A DNA stretch of 64,000 bases from MWEH01 sp035409945 (GTDB lineage: Bacteria; Bacillota; Clostridia; Christensenellales; DTU072). Numbering within the stretch: position 1 is the stretch's first letter; every line of letters starts with the position of its first letter. Where the stretch lies: assembly GCA_035409945.1 (NCBI GenBank), contig DAONQC010000002.1, positions 258,069-322,068 on the forward strand. The letters are read 5' to 3'. Below the pieces are notes generated by a model. The model was not told the origin of the DNA and did no database searches. It worked only from the letters and a program-made list of their open reading frames with translations. Positions 33,795 through 42,413 of this stretch are shown here, piece after piece. The position numbers and the translations under genes were made by a program.

Positions 33795-34511
33795 TTAGCT
33801 GATTTTTGCAATTTCCATAGCTACTATAAACATGTCTGAAAATGACCTTTCCCTTTCTTCAGCAGTTAAGTTAAGTGCTTTATCATCTACTAAACTGTCT
33901 GATACCGTTGCAAGAAGCAGTGCTTTTTTACCAGCTTTGTATGCATTCATATATAAAGCCGCCCCTTCCATTTCAACTGCAACTATATTATGCTTTTTAT
34001 AGTAATCCATTTTTTCCTTTTCGCCATAAAATACATCGGATGAAAAGATATCACCTACAACTGGTTTAATATTTAATTTCTTACAAATTGATACTGCCTT
34101 TTCAACTAAATCCACACTCGCTTCTCCTAAAAAATCTTTAGGCAAACCAAAGTTTTCTGCAAAGCTAGATGTAGTATATGCTCTTTTCCCAATAACTAAA
34201 TCTCTTACATTAACGCTTTTATCGGTTGCGCCACAAGACCCTATTCGGATTATGTTATCTACATCATAAAAATTAAATAACTCATATGAGTATATCCCCA
34301 TTGAAGGCATTCCCATGCCTGATGCCATAACTGACACTCTATTCCCTTCATAATATCCAGTATACCCTTGAATGCCTCTAACATTATTTACAAGTACTGC
34401 GTCTTTTAAAAAGTTTTCAGCTATATATTTTGACCTTAGTGGATCACCTGGCATTAATACTGTTTTAGCAAAATCTCCTTTTTTTGCCGTTATGTGTGGA
34501 GTTGGTATCAT
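33795..34511 (-). CDS. deoD: Purine nucleoside phosphorylase, DeoD type
   Basis: DeoD splits purine nucleosides into base and (deoxy)ribose-1-phosphate. The 238-aa protein begins with the typical MIPTPHITAKKGDFAKTVLM and GDPLRSKYIAENFL. It shows the phosphate-site Arg in IRIGSCGAT, YTTSSFAENFGLP, and VEMEGAALYMNAYKAGKKAL with the Glu residues that bind ribose. The late LATVSDSLVDDKALNLTAEE carries the catalytic Asp. Length matches hexameric bacterial enzymes. AAGGAGATAAAA precedes ATG 34511. It feeds the phosphopentomutase gene directly downstream. Confidence 0.97.
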   Translation of the reverse strand: MIPTPHITAKKGDFAKTVLMPGDPLRSKYIAENFLKDAVLVNNVRGIQGYTGYYEGNRVSVMASGMGMPSMGIYSYELFNFYDVDNIIRIGSCGATDKSVNVRDLVIGKRAYTTSSFAENFGLPKDFLGEASVDLVEKAVSICKKLNIKPVVGDIFSSDVFYGEKEKMDYYKKHNIVAVEMEGAALYMNAYKAGKKALLLATVSDSLVDDKALNLTAEERERSFSDMFIVAMEIAKIS

Positions 34512-34564
34512 ATCTTTTATCTCCTTACTTTAATATATGATTTTTATACATCGTTTAAATACTT

Positions 34565-34632
34565 GGTCGTGCACCTAGTATCTGCTACTGCTAGTTGCAA
34601 TATGCCCGATATGTATTTAATCTCTAACTGAC
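34565..34632. repeat. Decayed copy of the deoC 3' end
   Basis: CAATATGCCCGATATGTATTTAA (34599-34620) resembles CATATGCCTGCTATGTGCTTGA of deoC (34639-34660), at a period of about 40. Confidence 0.5.
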
Positions 34633-34634
34633 CA

Positions 34635-35300
34635 TTACCATATGCCTGCTATGTGCTTGACTGCTGCAACAATGGAACTAGCGCCTATTCTATCGCATCC
34701 TAAATCTAGATACATCTTTGCATCTTCTAAAGTTCTAATCCCACCTGCAGCTTTAATCTTTACTTTTGAATCTACATGTTTTTTGAACAATTCAATATCG
34801 CTTACAGTTGCACCGGCAATAGAAAAACCAGTTGATGTCTTTATGTAATCAACTCCTGCATCGCTGATAATTTTACACATTGTTATTTTTTCTTCTTCAG
34901 TAAGTAAACATGTTTCTATTATGACCTTCAATATGTTGTTGTGCGTTATGTCTTTAATTTCCCTTATCTCATCTTCAACAAGTTTGTATTTTTTATCTTT
35001 TAAAGCACCAATGTTAATAACCATATCAATTTCGCTAGCACCGCCTTTTAATGCCTGCTCAGTTTCTTTTAGTTTAGTGCTAGTTGTATTATATCCATTT
35101 GGAAAACCTACGACTGTGCAAATATTTATGTCTTTTGAAGTTTGATGTGCAAAGTGAACAAAAGATGGTGGAATACATATGCTTGCTACCTTATATTCCA
35201 AGCCCTCTTGTATAAGGTTTAAAATCTCTTTTTCAGTGCTACCTGGCTTTAAAAGAGTGTGATCTGTTTTTGATAAGATATATTTAAAATCCATTGTCAT
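34635..35300 (-). CDS. deoC: Deoxyribose-phosphate aldolase
   Basis: DeoC cleaves 2-deoxyribose-5-phosphate into acetaldehyde and glyceraldehyde-3-phosphate. In the 221-aa TIM barrel the substrate motif KTDHTLLKPGSTEKEI is at the start, TVVGFPNGYNTTSTKLKE near 60, EIDMVINIGALK near 90 with the catalytic Asp, VIIETCLLTEEEK near 130, the Schiff-base Lys in DYIKTSTGFS near 155, and KIKAAGGIRTLEDA near 183. The start ATG 35300 has no close ribosome site; ATG 35294 is an alternative. It is the first gene of a nucleoside salvage run with deoD and deoB on the same strand. Confidence 0.97.
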   Translation of the reverse strand: MTMDFKYILSKTDHTLLKPGSTEKEILNLIQEGLEYKVASICIPPSFVHFAHQTSKDINICTVVGFPNGYNTTSTKLKETEQALKGGASEIDMVINIGALKDKKYKLVEDEIREIKDITHNNILKVIIETCLLTEEEKITMCKIISDAGVDYIKTSTGFSIAGATVSDIELFKKHVDSKVKIKAAGGIRTLEDAKMYLDLGCDRIGASSIVAAVKHIAGIW

Positions 35301-35309
35301 TCATAATTT

Positions 35310-35560
35310 ATGTTTTACCTATTAGTTGTAAGTTTTAGATATATTTTTAAGCTATGCTCCTGCATGGCATTAAATGCATTCCAGATTCTAGTTTCTTCTA
35401 CTACGCTTTATTTCTAATTTGTTTTTTATACCTTTTGTTTGTAGGTTTATGGATATATTTTGAAGCTATGCTCAATGCTCTTGTATGATTTAAGCAAAAG
35501 TCGAGTTCAACTGCATTTTCTACCCTAGGTACTTTCCGCTAATCTTTAATCCTAATTTGT
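35310..35560. repeat. Two decayed copies of the TIM-barrel gene 3' end
   Basis: TTTAGATATATTTTTAAGC (35336), TTATGGATATATTTTGAAGC (35446) and the true tail CTATGGATATATTTTC (35584) are in series at distances of about 111 and 138 bases. Each copy also holds GCTATGCTC, ATGGC/ATGATTTAAG and TCGAGTTCAAC-like segments, so the duplicated unit exceeds 100 bases. This accounts for nearly the whole 283-base gap. Confidence 0.78.
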
Positions 35561-35583
35561 TTTTATACCTTTTGAGTTATAGG

Positions 35584-36342
35584 CTATGGATATATTTTCT
35601 TTAAATAATTTAAGCTATACTCCATACTCTTATATGGCTTAAGTGAAAAGTCGAGTTCAACAACGGCATTCTCGACTCCCGCTTCTTCGGCTACTTTTAG
35701 TATGTCTACAAAATCTATGTCACCTTTACCAACTGCTCTGAATAACGGAACACCCAGTGTCTTTTTATAATCTTTCAAGTGCAGTGTGTTAATTCTTCCC
35801 GTTAACTTTTTGATATAGTCTTGTGGAACATATCCACCAACTTTAATCCAATAGGTGTCTGGTATAAATTGCACTGCTTTATCGGTATTTTCTATCATGA
35901 TGTCATAAATAATTCTATCGCCATATTTATTAAATTCAAAATGATGGTTATGATATGCAATTGTCATATCATATTTAGCAAGCTTTGTAGACGTTTCATT
36001 TAATAGCTCTATAAATGACTTAAGTCCATCTTCGTTCGCTCTATATTCGCTAGGCATCATACCAATACCAATATTTTTGCAGTCATAGTCAAGGTGCTCT
36101 TCAGCTAACTTGTCTAAATCGTTTTTAATTCTGTCTACTGGTGAATGTGTTATACAAATAGGAAGTTCATATTGTTTAGAAATTTCTCCAAGTTTCTTAC
36201 TATCAATGGCGCACATCCCTGAAACCTGTACAACTTCTGCACCCATCTCTTTAACTTTTGCAAACACTTGAGGTACATTTTCCTCCTCTTGCAGATATCT
36301 TCTAAGTGAAAATAACTGTGTTCCGATTTTTATCTTTCCCAT
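35584..36342 (-). CDS. Sugar phosphate isomerase/epimerase-like TIM-barrel protein
   Basis: The 252-aa protein belongs to the AP-endonuclease/xylose-isomerase-like TIM-barrel superfamily. IGTQLFSLRRYLQEE opens the barrel, and IAYHNHHFEF, VQFIPDTYWIKVGG, INTLHLKDYK and VELDF supply the metal ligands (His, Glu, Asp). Members isomerise, epimerise or dehydrate sugars and keto-sugars. Directly upstream, 17 bases away, is a Gfo/Idh/MocA oxidoreductase on the same strand, and a second such pair follows, so each TIM-barrel protein probably acts on the keto-sugar made by its oxidoreductase. GAAGGTGATG precedes ATG 36342. The exact substrate is unknown. Confidence 0.83.
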   Translation of the reverse strand: MGKIKIGTQLFSLRRYLQEEENVPQVFAKVKEMGAEVVQVSGMCAIDSKKLGEISKQYELPICITHSPVDRIKNDLDKLAEEHLDYDCKNIGIGMMPSEYRANEDGLKSFIELLNETSTKLAKYDMTIAYHNHHFEFNKYGDRIIYDIMIENTDKAVQFIPDTYWIKVGGYVPQDYIKKLTGRINTLHLKDYKKTLGVPLFRAVGKGDIDFVDILKVAEEAGVENAVVELDFSLKPYKSMEYSLNYLKKIYP

Positions 36343-36359
36343 ATCATCACCTTCGTTAT

Positions 36360-37526
36360 TTATTTTTTATTACTCTCTTTCTTTTCTTTTTCTATTCTTT
36401 TTTGAAGTTCACTAAAGAATAAATCTTCATCTAAAGGTAGCGTAATTTCTTTATCTAGCCAGCTAGATAGATAAACTGCATTTGATAAAGTTAGACCCTT
36501 GATACCATCCATGCCTGGTGCTATTAATTCTTTACCAAAAAGTATAGCTTCTGAAAAGTTACGAATAATCTTTATATGTTGTCCTACTATTCCTAAGTTA
36601 ATTGCGTTTCCAATTATACCTATTTTTTTGACAATCTTCTTATTTGGGATTCTTGGCATGAAAACTTTGTTTGTCTTATTAAATTCACTTTCTTTGGTCT
36701 TTAGCTTGGTGTATGTTAATTTCTCATTTAGCATTCCCGTCCATTCAACTACTAGCTGGCCACCATCACCATCTATTTCTAGTCTATTTGTGCCAGGAAA
36801 GTCATGTGTGCTTGTTACAAATACCCCAACTGCACCATTTTCATATTCGGTCATAAAGGTAACATCGTTTTCAACATTAATGTCACGACCTACACCTACT
36901 TTAGCTTTGCCATACACTTTAATGGGCATTCCACCTAACCATTGGAATAAGTCTAATTGATGGGGACATTGATTAATTAGTACACCGCCACCTTCGCCTT
37001 CCCAGGTTCCTCTCCAGCCACCTTGGTCATAGTATGCTTGAGGTCTATACCAGTTAGTGATAATCCAGTTAATTCTTTTAATTTGTCCAAGTTCGCCACT
37101 TTCTATTATTTCCTTTGCTTTTCTATACATAGGGTCTGTCCTTTGGTTATACATAATACCAAACGTTAACTCTGGATGCTTTTCAGCTACTTCATACAAC
37201 TCTTTTACAGCCTTTGTATATACGCCAATAGGTTTTTCAACTAGTAGGTGCTTACCAGCCTCTAATGCTTTTATACCTAGCTTTGGATGGTCATAGTGAG
37301 GTGTCGCTATTATAACGGCATCAACTTCTTGAGAGTTTATGAGATCTTCGGGATTATCAAAAATACTTACATTTTTTAGATTTTTTTCTGCCCACTCGCG
37401 TCTATTAGCATTTACATCGGCTACAGCTGTTAAAATAGCATTTTTATCTTGACCTAGTGATAGCCTCTTTGCATGTTGGCTACCCATTTTACCAATTCCT
37501 ATAATTCCATATCTTACTTTACTCAT
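36360..37526 (-). CDS. Gfo/Idh/MocA family sugar dehydrogenase
   Basis: The 388-aa protein has a Rossmann N-terminus (VRYGIIGIGKMGSQHAKRL) and the nicotinamide-site signature HLLVEKPIGVYTKA with the conserved Glu-Lys-Pro. The C-terminal sheet domain has GGWRGTWEGEGGGVLINQC and PHQLDLFQWLGGMP, whose His is the usual acid/base. It should oxidise a ring hydroxyl of a sugar or glycoside with NAD(P). The sequence is close to the other oxidoreductase at 38698-39927, sharing NWYRxQAYYxQGGWR and the GEGGG loop, so the two are paralogues with probably related substrates. AAGGAGGAAATA precedes ATG 37526. Confidence 0.9.
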   Translation of the reverse strand: MSKVRYGIIGIGKMGSQHAKRLSLGQDKNAILTAVADVNANRREWAEKNLKNVSIFDNPEDLINSQEVDAVIIATPHYDHPKLGIKALEAGKHLLVEKPIGVYTKAVKELYEVAEKHPELTFGIMYNQRTDPMYRKAKEIIESGELGQIKRINWIITNWYRPQAYYDQGGWRGTWEGEGGGVLINQCPHQLDLFQWLGGMPIKVYGKAKVGVGRDINVENDVTFMTEYENGAVGVFVTSTHDFPGTNRLEIDGDGGQLVVEWTGMLNEKLTYTKLKTKESEFNKTNKVFMPRIPNKKIVKKIGIIGNAINLGIVGQHIKIIRNFSEAILFGKELIAPGMDGIKGLTLSNAVYLSSWLDKEITLPLDEDLFFSELQKRIEKEKKESNKK

Positions 37527-37573
37527 TATTTCCTCCTTGTTTTAAGACAACTATCGTTTTAAAAACACTTATT

Positions 37574-38500
37574 TTATTCATACTCAAAACCTACTTTTTG
37601 AAGTAAGTTAGTTAAGTTTTCATACTGCCACAAGAAAACATCTTTTCTTGTTACTTTCTTCCATCTTCTAATGCCTCTATCTTTATCAATTTGTTTATAC
37701 ACTGCTCTACTATTTTTAATTACCTTGTAGAAAAATGGTAGCACTGCAAATGCTCTTCTCGTAAGGGCATATTTTGCAGTATGAGGCTCCATCGTGAAAA
37801 AGCCTTCATAGTTTCTTGCTTTTAAATCGGCCAATATATCTTCAATTCTTCCCTGTCCCGTTCCTAGAGGTACTTCCACTCCATCTGTACAATCTTTCAT
37901 GTGATAATATACTGTCCAGTCTCTTGTTTGTTCATATGCGTCGTATGGGTTTACTCCACATTGGATGTAGTTTGAAGCATCATAACAAAGCTTAAAGTTT
38001 GGGCTATCCATTGAATGATATATCTCTAATGCACGACTTGGAGTATCTCCATAAATGCCTTTTTCATTTTCGTGTAGGAGTATAATATCTGTTCCTTTTA
38101 CAAGCTCTAAAAAGCCCTTCATTCTCTGCATAACCTTTGCGGAATAATTGGCATACTCTCCATTTTTGTCTACGAAAAATGAAAATATTCTGATATACTT
38201 ACAATCCATACTTTGTGCAATTTTAACTAGTTCATCTAGTTTCTTTAATTGAGCATTATATGCTTCATCATCGTTTAAATCGACTTTACCTATAGGAGAG
38301 CCAATGCTTGAAAACTTAATTCCTGCTTCTACCAATTTAGGTTTAATCTGCTCGTTAAATTCCTCTAGTGTATAGTCTGCAATGTTTTTTCCGTTGATGG
38401 TCCTAGGACACATATACTTCATATTTAACTCTTTTACTATCTCAATTTGTTTATCAAGATTTGATCTATACTCATCTGTAAATCCACTAATTTTAACCAT
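37574..38500 (-). CDS. Sugar phosphate isomerase/epimerase-like TIM-barrel protein (second)
   Basis: The 308-aa protein is a second member of the xylose-isomerase-like barrel superfamily. It starts with VKISGFTDEYRSNLDKQI, and IILLHENEKGIYGDTPSRAL, FKLCYDASNYIQCG, VYYHMKDCTDG and GFFTMEPHTAKY give the metal-binding Glu, Asp, His and Glu. It is about 55 residues longer than its neighbour 35584-36342 because of a C-terminal stretch after the barrel. It lies between the two Gfo/Idh genes, so it pairs with 38698-39927. GGAGGAGATAGT precedes ATG 38500. Confidence 0.83.
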   Translation of the reverse strand: MVKISGFTDEYRSNLDKQIEIVKELNMKYMCPRTINGKNIADYTLEEFNEQIKPKLVEAGIKFSSIGSPIGKVDLNDDEAYNAQLKKLDELVKIAQSMDCKYIRIFSFFVDKNGEYANYSAKVMQRMKGFLELVKGTDIILLHENEKGIYGDTPSRALEIYHSMDSPNFKLCYDASNYIQCGVNPYDAYEQTRDWTVYYHMKDCTDGVEVPLGTGQGRIEDILADLKARNYEGFFTMEPHTAKYALTRRAFAVLPFFYKVIKNSRAVYKQIDKDRGIRRWKKVTRKDVFLWQYENLTNLLQKVGFEYE

Positions 38501-38619
38501 ACTATCTCCTCCTAATTGTATATTATTATCTATATTTAGTAACCATAACGTATTGATTTGGATTACTATGTGCTTACTTATTGTTTTTTGCTTTGAAAGC
38601 TTTTTTGGCCTGCCTTACT

Positions 38620-38697
38620 ATTTAGCACTTAATTTGTTGGTTTAATTCCTTTTTGTTTTTTGTCGCTTAATTATGTGGTTTAATTACCGTTCGTCTT
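38620..38697. repeat. 38-bp degenerate tandem repeat
   Basis: CTTAATTTGTTGGTTTAATT (38628) and CTTAATTATGTGGTTTAATT (38666) repeat with a period of 38 right before the oxidoreductase stop codon. Less regular copies may precede them. Confidence 0.6.
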
Positions 38698-39927
38698 TTA
38701 TTCTTCCTCGCGTATTTGATTTTCTATTTCTTTAAGCATTGATTCGGTTTCTTTGTTCGCTTGTTTACTACTGTGCTTTTTAGTATCTTTTGCCAGCATT
38801 GCTTTTTCATCTTCTATTTTTAAGCGTAGACGCTCTTCATATTTTACTGGATCTACTGGAATTGCCATTTTTTCACCGCGCCAAGATGATGCGTATATCC
38901 CATTTACTAATTGCACTGCACCTAACCCATCTTTTATTGGGGACAATAGTTTTTCCTTTCCTCTTATTGCATTAATGAAGTTTTTGATTAGGCATGCTTG
39001 CTCTCCAAAATACCAAATTATTCTTGATATAAACCTTAAGGTATAACTATATCGTTTGGTCTTCCTGGTAACAAACCCATATCCTTGTTTGGTTTCTGCA
39101 TTGACTTCTGGTTCGCTCTTTTTGAAGGTGTATACAGTCATCTTGTTGTTTTCGATAACGATTCTTCCTTTATCACCAGCAATTTCAAACCTGTTTGTGC
39201 CTCTTAACTCATGGGTGCTTGCTGTGAGGATTAGATACACATTATCTGGATATGTGAATATACAAGCCACATCATTTTCTGTTGTTATATCTCTTCCTTT
39301 AGTGCATAGCTTGGATTCTACTGCTTTTGGCATACCTAGAATCCACTGTAATAAATCAAGTTGATGTACGCACTGATTGATAAGTGTTCCACCACCTTCT
39401 CCAGAATAACTAGCTCTCCAGCCCCCTTGGTTATAATATGCTTGTGATCTATACCAGTTTGCTATTATATAATTTGCTCTTATAATTTTTCCAATTGCAC
39501 CACTTGAAACTAATTTCCTTGCCTTTTGATGGATGGGATTGGTTCTTTGATTCCACATAACAGCAGTGATTAAACTCGGTTTTTCATTTGCTTTTTTAAT
39601 AACCGACTCTGCTTCATATGCAGTAACTGTCATAGGTTTTTCAACTAAAACATGTTTATCTTTTTCTATACAATACTTTGTAATTTTTCCATGCTCATAG
39701 TGTGGAGTAGCAATTATTACTGCATCGATATCTTCCTTTTCTAGCATATCTTTATATGAAAGGTATGTAGGAATCTTTTTATATTTCCTTTGATGTGCTT
39801 CTAAAACATGCTTATCTATATCACAGACAGCAACTAGCCTCGCGTGTGGTATTCTATGCGTTCTAAGGTTACGGGCATGAATTCTACCCATCCTTCCTAT
39901 ACCAATTACCGCTACTTTAACACACAT
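38698..39927 (-). CDS. Gfo/Idh/MocA family sugar dehydrogenase (second)
   Basis: The 409-aa protein repeats the plan of its paralogue: VAVIGIGRMGRIHARNL, KHVLVEKPMTVTAYEAE, and the active-site region GGWRASYSGEGGGTLINQCV with HQLDLLQWILGMP. It has an extra charged tail of about 40 residues (KAMLAKDTKKHSSKQANKE) that the paralogue lacks. The paired TIM-barrel gene lies downstream. Together the four genes resemble the oxidation-plus-TIM-barrel sets used by gut bacteria for 3-keto-glycoside chemistry; this is inference by context. GAAGGTG precedes ATG 39927. A 3' series of uxuB-like copies fills the gap upstream. Confidence 0.9.
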   Translation of the reverse strand: MCVKVAVIGIGRMGRIHARNLRTHRIPHARLVAVCDIDKHVLEAHQRKYKKIPTYLSYKDMLEKEDIDAVIIATPHYEHGKITKYCIEKDKHVLVEKPMTVTAYEAESVIKKANEKPSLITAVMWNQRTNPIHQKARKLVSSGAIGKIIRANYIIANWYRSQAYYNQGGWRASYSGEGGGTLINQCVHQLDLLQWILGMPKAVESKLCTKGRDITTENDVACIFTYPDNVYLILTASTHELRGTNRFEIAGDKGRIVIENNKMTVYTFKKSEPEVNAETKQGYGFVTRKTKRYSYTLRFISRIIWYFGEQACLIKNFINAIRGKEKLLSPIKDGLGAVQLVNGIYASSWRGEKMAIPVDPVKYEERLRLKIEDEKAMLAKDTKKHSSKQANKETESMLKEIENQIREEE

Positions 39928-39960
39928 ATCATTTCACCTTCTCTAATGATATTATTTCTT

Positions 39961-40259
39961 TTACTTTTAGATATGCGTTGGAATCTCCATAAAGTGGGAT
40001 TAGAACGTCGATTATCTACTTGATCTCATTTCTTACTAATAAAGAAATTCGATATTATATTACTACACTCCTGAGTATGTGCTGAAGCCCCCATCAATTG
40101 GGATTACAACACCGGTTATATACGCTAGTTTCATTGTACCCAAGGATTGTTATGTTGTTTACTATACTCCTGAGTATGCGTTGAAGCCACCATCAATTGG
40201 GATTACTGCGTTAGTTATATGGCGCTGATTTCAGTGTACTCAAGAATTATTGTTTATTT
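39961..40259. repeat. Tandem copies of the uxuB-like SDR 3' end
   Basis: Copies start at 40161 and 40072 (ACTAYACTCCTGAGTATG) and match the real gene end at 40260 (ACTATACTCCTGAATATG) at periods of 99 and 89. On the minus strand both still read VIPIDGGF and end in AYSGV or TYSGV plus a stop. An older fragment at 39970-40010 (ATATGCGTTGGAATCTCC) is further decayed. The 330-base gap is wholly explained by these copies. Confidence 0.92.
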
Positions 40260-40260
40260 A

Positions 40261-41070
40261 CTATACTCCTGAATATGCGTTGAAGCCACCGTCAATTGGG
40301 ATTACAACACCGGTTATAAAACCACTGGCTTCATTATCACATAACCAAGAAAGTGTTCCTAGAATTTCTTTAGGCTCGCCGAATCTTCCCATTGGAGTTT
40401 TGCCTATTATCTTTTTAGATCTTTCAGTTAAACTGCCGTCGGGATTAAATAGAAGTGTCTTATTTTGATTTGTTGCAAAAAAACCTGGCGCAATAGCATT
40501 GACTCTCATTCCAGTTTTTGCAAAGTGCACTGCTAGCCATTCAGTAAAGTTGGATACTGCAGATTTTGCAGCTGAGTATGCTGGGATTTTTGTAAGTGGT
40601 GAAAAGGCATTCATCGATGAAATGTTAATTATGTTTGCACCTTTTTTGTTTACCATATCTTCTGCAAATACTTGAGTCGTTAGGAATGTACCTTTGAAGT
40701 TTAGATTAAACACGAACTCAACACCTTCACTTTCTAGTGAAAAGAAATTTTTTCCTTCACCTTCACCATGAAATTCAATGTCTGTTGTTGCTCTTGGGTT
40801 GTTTCCACCAGCACCATTTATCAAAATATCTGGTACGCCAAAAGTTTTAACAATTTGGTTTTTTACATCTATGAGGTTTTGCTTATCGAGTACATTTGCT
40901 TTATATCCCTTTGCCTTAAGCCCCTTATCAGTAAGCTTTTTTTCTAACTCTAAAACCTTAGCCTCGTTAATATCTAGAAGCATTACATTGTCGCCAAGTG
41001 ACGCAAAATGTTCTGCTATTGCTTCGCAAAGCACTCCTGCTGCTCCAGTAACTACTACAATTCTATTCAT
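40261..41070 (-). CDS. SDR-family D-mannonate/fructuronate oxidoreductase (UxuB-like)
   Basis: This short-chain dehydrogenase (269 aa) has the NAD motif VVVTGAAGVLCEAIAEHFA, NGAGGNNPRAT, the catalytic Ser in IINISSMNAFSPL and the Tyr-Lys pair in PAYSAAKSAVSNF. In this context it should reduce D-fructuronate to D-mannonate, as do the SDR-type enzymes encoded beside uxuA in Firmicutes. IDGGFNAYSGV is at the C-terminus. I place the start at ATG 41070 (MNRIVVVTG) because ACGAGGGAAATA is just upstream; a TTG at 41109 would run through the operator. The leader is almost identical to that of nagB, and the 3' end is repeated downstream. Confidence 0.88.
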   Translation of the reverse strand: MNRIVVVTGAAGVLCEAIAEHFASLGDNVMLLDINEAKVLELEKKLTDKGLKAKGYKANVLDKQNLIDVKNQIVKTFGVPDILINGAGGNNPRATTDIEFHGEGEGKNFFSLESEGVEFVFNLNFKGTFLTTQVFAEDMVNKKGANIINISSMNAFSPLTKIPAYSAAKSAVSNFTEWLAVHFAKTGMRVNAIAPGFFATNQNKTLLFNPDGSLTERSKKIIGKTPMGRFGEPKEILGTLSWLCDNEASGFITGVVIPIDGGFNAYSGV

Positions 41071-41076
41071 TATTTC

Positions 41077-41129
41077 CCTCGTATGATAATGCTGTTTGAA
41101 TTTAACCAATGTAAACGGTTAGCAACATT
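41077..41129 (-). promoter_or_regulatory. Conserved leader/operator element before the uxuB-like gene
   Basis: On the minus strand it reads AATGTTGCTAACC, nine bases, GGTTAAATTCAAACAGC and on to ACGAGG. TAACC and GGTTA (41117-41121 and 41103-41107) form an inverted repeat. Compared with the nagB leader, 13 of 13 and 30 of 31 positions of the two blocks agree. Confidence 0.7.
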
Positions 41130-41164
41130 ATTTTATATTTTATCTTTTATGGTTATCTCCTATA

Positions 41165-41285
41165 TATTCCTACTCAACTAGTGTTTAGGATACATTTTTT
41201 TACTTTTTTGTTCCCCTAGATTTTACTTTTATAATAAATTAGGGTTAACTTGTTTGTTTTTTCTGCATATATTTTATTTTGATAG
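41165..41285. repeat. Decayed copies of the uxuA 3' end
   Basis: TAAATTAGGGTTAACTTGTT (41235) resembles CAAATTGGATTTTACTTAGT at the gene end (41286), a period of 51. A weaker copy starts near 41175. Confidence 0.5.
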
Positions 41286-41304
41286 CAAATTGGATTTTAC
41301 TTAG

Positions 41305-42348
41305 TTATTTTTTACTACCTTTTTCTATGGCTTCAAATAGACCACCTATGTATGTAGCACCCAGTGCGCGGTCAAACAGTCCATAGCCATATCTACCCGT
41401 TTCACCCCATATCATTCTGCCGTGATCAGGTCTAATATACCCGTCAAAGCCAGTATCATGTAAAGCCTTTGCAATTTCATAGATATCTAAACTTCCATAC
41501 TCAGATGGATGTGCAGTTTCCTCAAAATCTTTTTCACCTGAGTTTTTGACATTTCTAATATGGACAAATGGAATTCTGCCTTTTGCTAGTTTAATTATAT
41601 CTATTAAGTTATTATCTTGCGCAACCCCCAGTGAGCCTGTACATAATGTAATGCCATTTGAAGGGCTATCTACTAGTGATAAAAATCTCTTTATACCATC
41701 ATAGTCTGTTATTATCCTTGGTAGTCCAAATATGGGCCATGGCGGATCATCGGGATGTATAGCCATCTTTATACCTGCTTTTTCTGCTACAGGTATGATT
41801 TCCACTAAGAAAGCTTTAAGATTGGTCCAAAGTTCCTCGGTTCCTACTTTTTCGTATTTTTTCAGTAGTTCTCTTAAGCCTTCTTTTGTATAACTGCTAT
41901 CCCAACCTGGAAGCGATAATTCGGACTTAAGGGGATCCATCTTCATTATTTTTGCGTGATTATACGAAAGTGCGTTAGCGCCATCTGATTGAAGTGTTTC
42001 TAAATCACTTCTTAACCAGTCAAACACGGGCATAAAGTTATAACAAATACACTTTACTCCCACTTCTCCTAGTCTTTTAATGTTTTCTTTATAATTTTCT
42101 ATATACTGCTTTGCGCTAGGAAGTCCAAGTTTTATATCTTCATGGACTGGAACACTTTCAATGACTTCGCATTCAAGGCCTTTTGCTTTGCAACTGTCTA
42201 CTAGTTCTTTAATACTTTCCCTAGACCACACTGTTCCTGGGGGCGTATCATACACTGCCGTCACAACCCCTCTAATTAGTGGTATTTGACGAATCTTATC
42301 TAGCGTTATTGGATCATTTTTTCCATACCATCTAAATGTTAATTTCAT
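41305..42348 (-). CDS. uxuA: Mannonate dehydratase
   Basis: UxuA dehydrates D-mannonate to 2-keto-3-deoxygluconate. The 347-aa product starts with the typical MKLTFRWYGKNDPITLDKIR and has IRGVVTAVYDTPPGTVW and YNFMPVFDWLRSDL. The metal site is seen in MAIHPDDPPWPIFGLPRI and LCTGSLGVAQDN, followed by IPFVHIRNV, ETAHPSEYGSLD and GYIRPDHGRMIWGE. All expected motifs are intact and the length is normal for the Gram-positive type. GGAGGACAGT precedes ATG 42348. It lies between the SDR gene and uxaC. Confidence 0.96.
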   Translation of the reverse strand: MKLTFRWYGKNDPITLDKIRQIPLIRGVVTAVYDTPPGTVWSRESIKELVDSCKAKGLECEVIESVPVHEDIKLGLPSAKQYIENYKENIKRLGEVGVKCICYNFMPVFDWLRSDLETLQSDGANALSYNHAKIMKMDPLKSELSLPGWDSSYTKEGLRELLKKYEKVGTEELWTNLKAFLVEIIPVAEKAGIKMAIHPDDPPWPIFGLPRIITDYDGIKRFLSLVDSPSNGITLCTGSLGVAQDNNLIDIIKLAKGRIPFVHIRNVKNSGEKDFEETAHPSEYGSLDIYEIAKALHDTGFDGYIRPDHGRMIWGETGRYGYGLFDRALGATYIGGLFEAIEKGSKK

Positions 42349-42413
42349 ACTGTCCTCCTATCTATTTTTAATCTTTATTTATGTAACTATATAATCAACT
42401 AAAACGACTGTTG

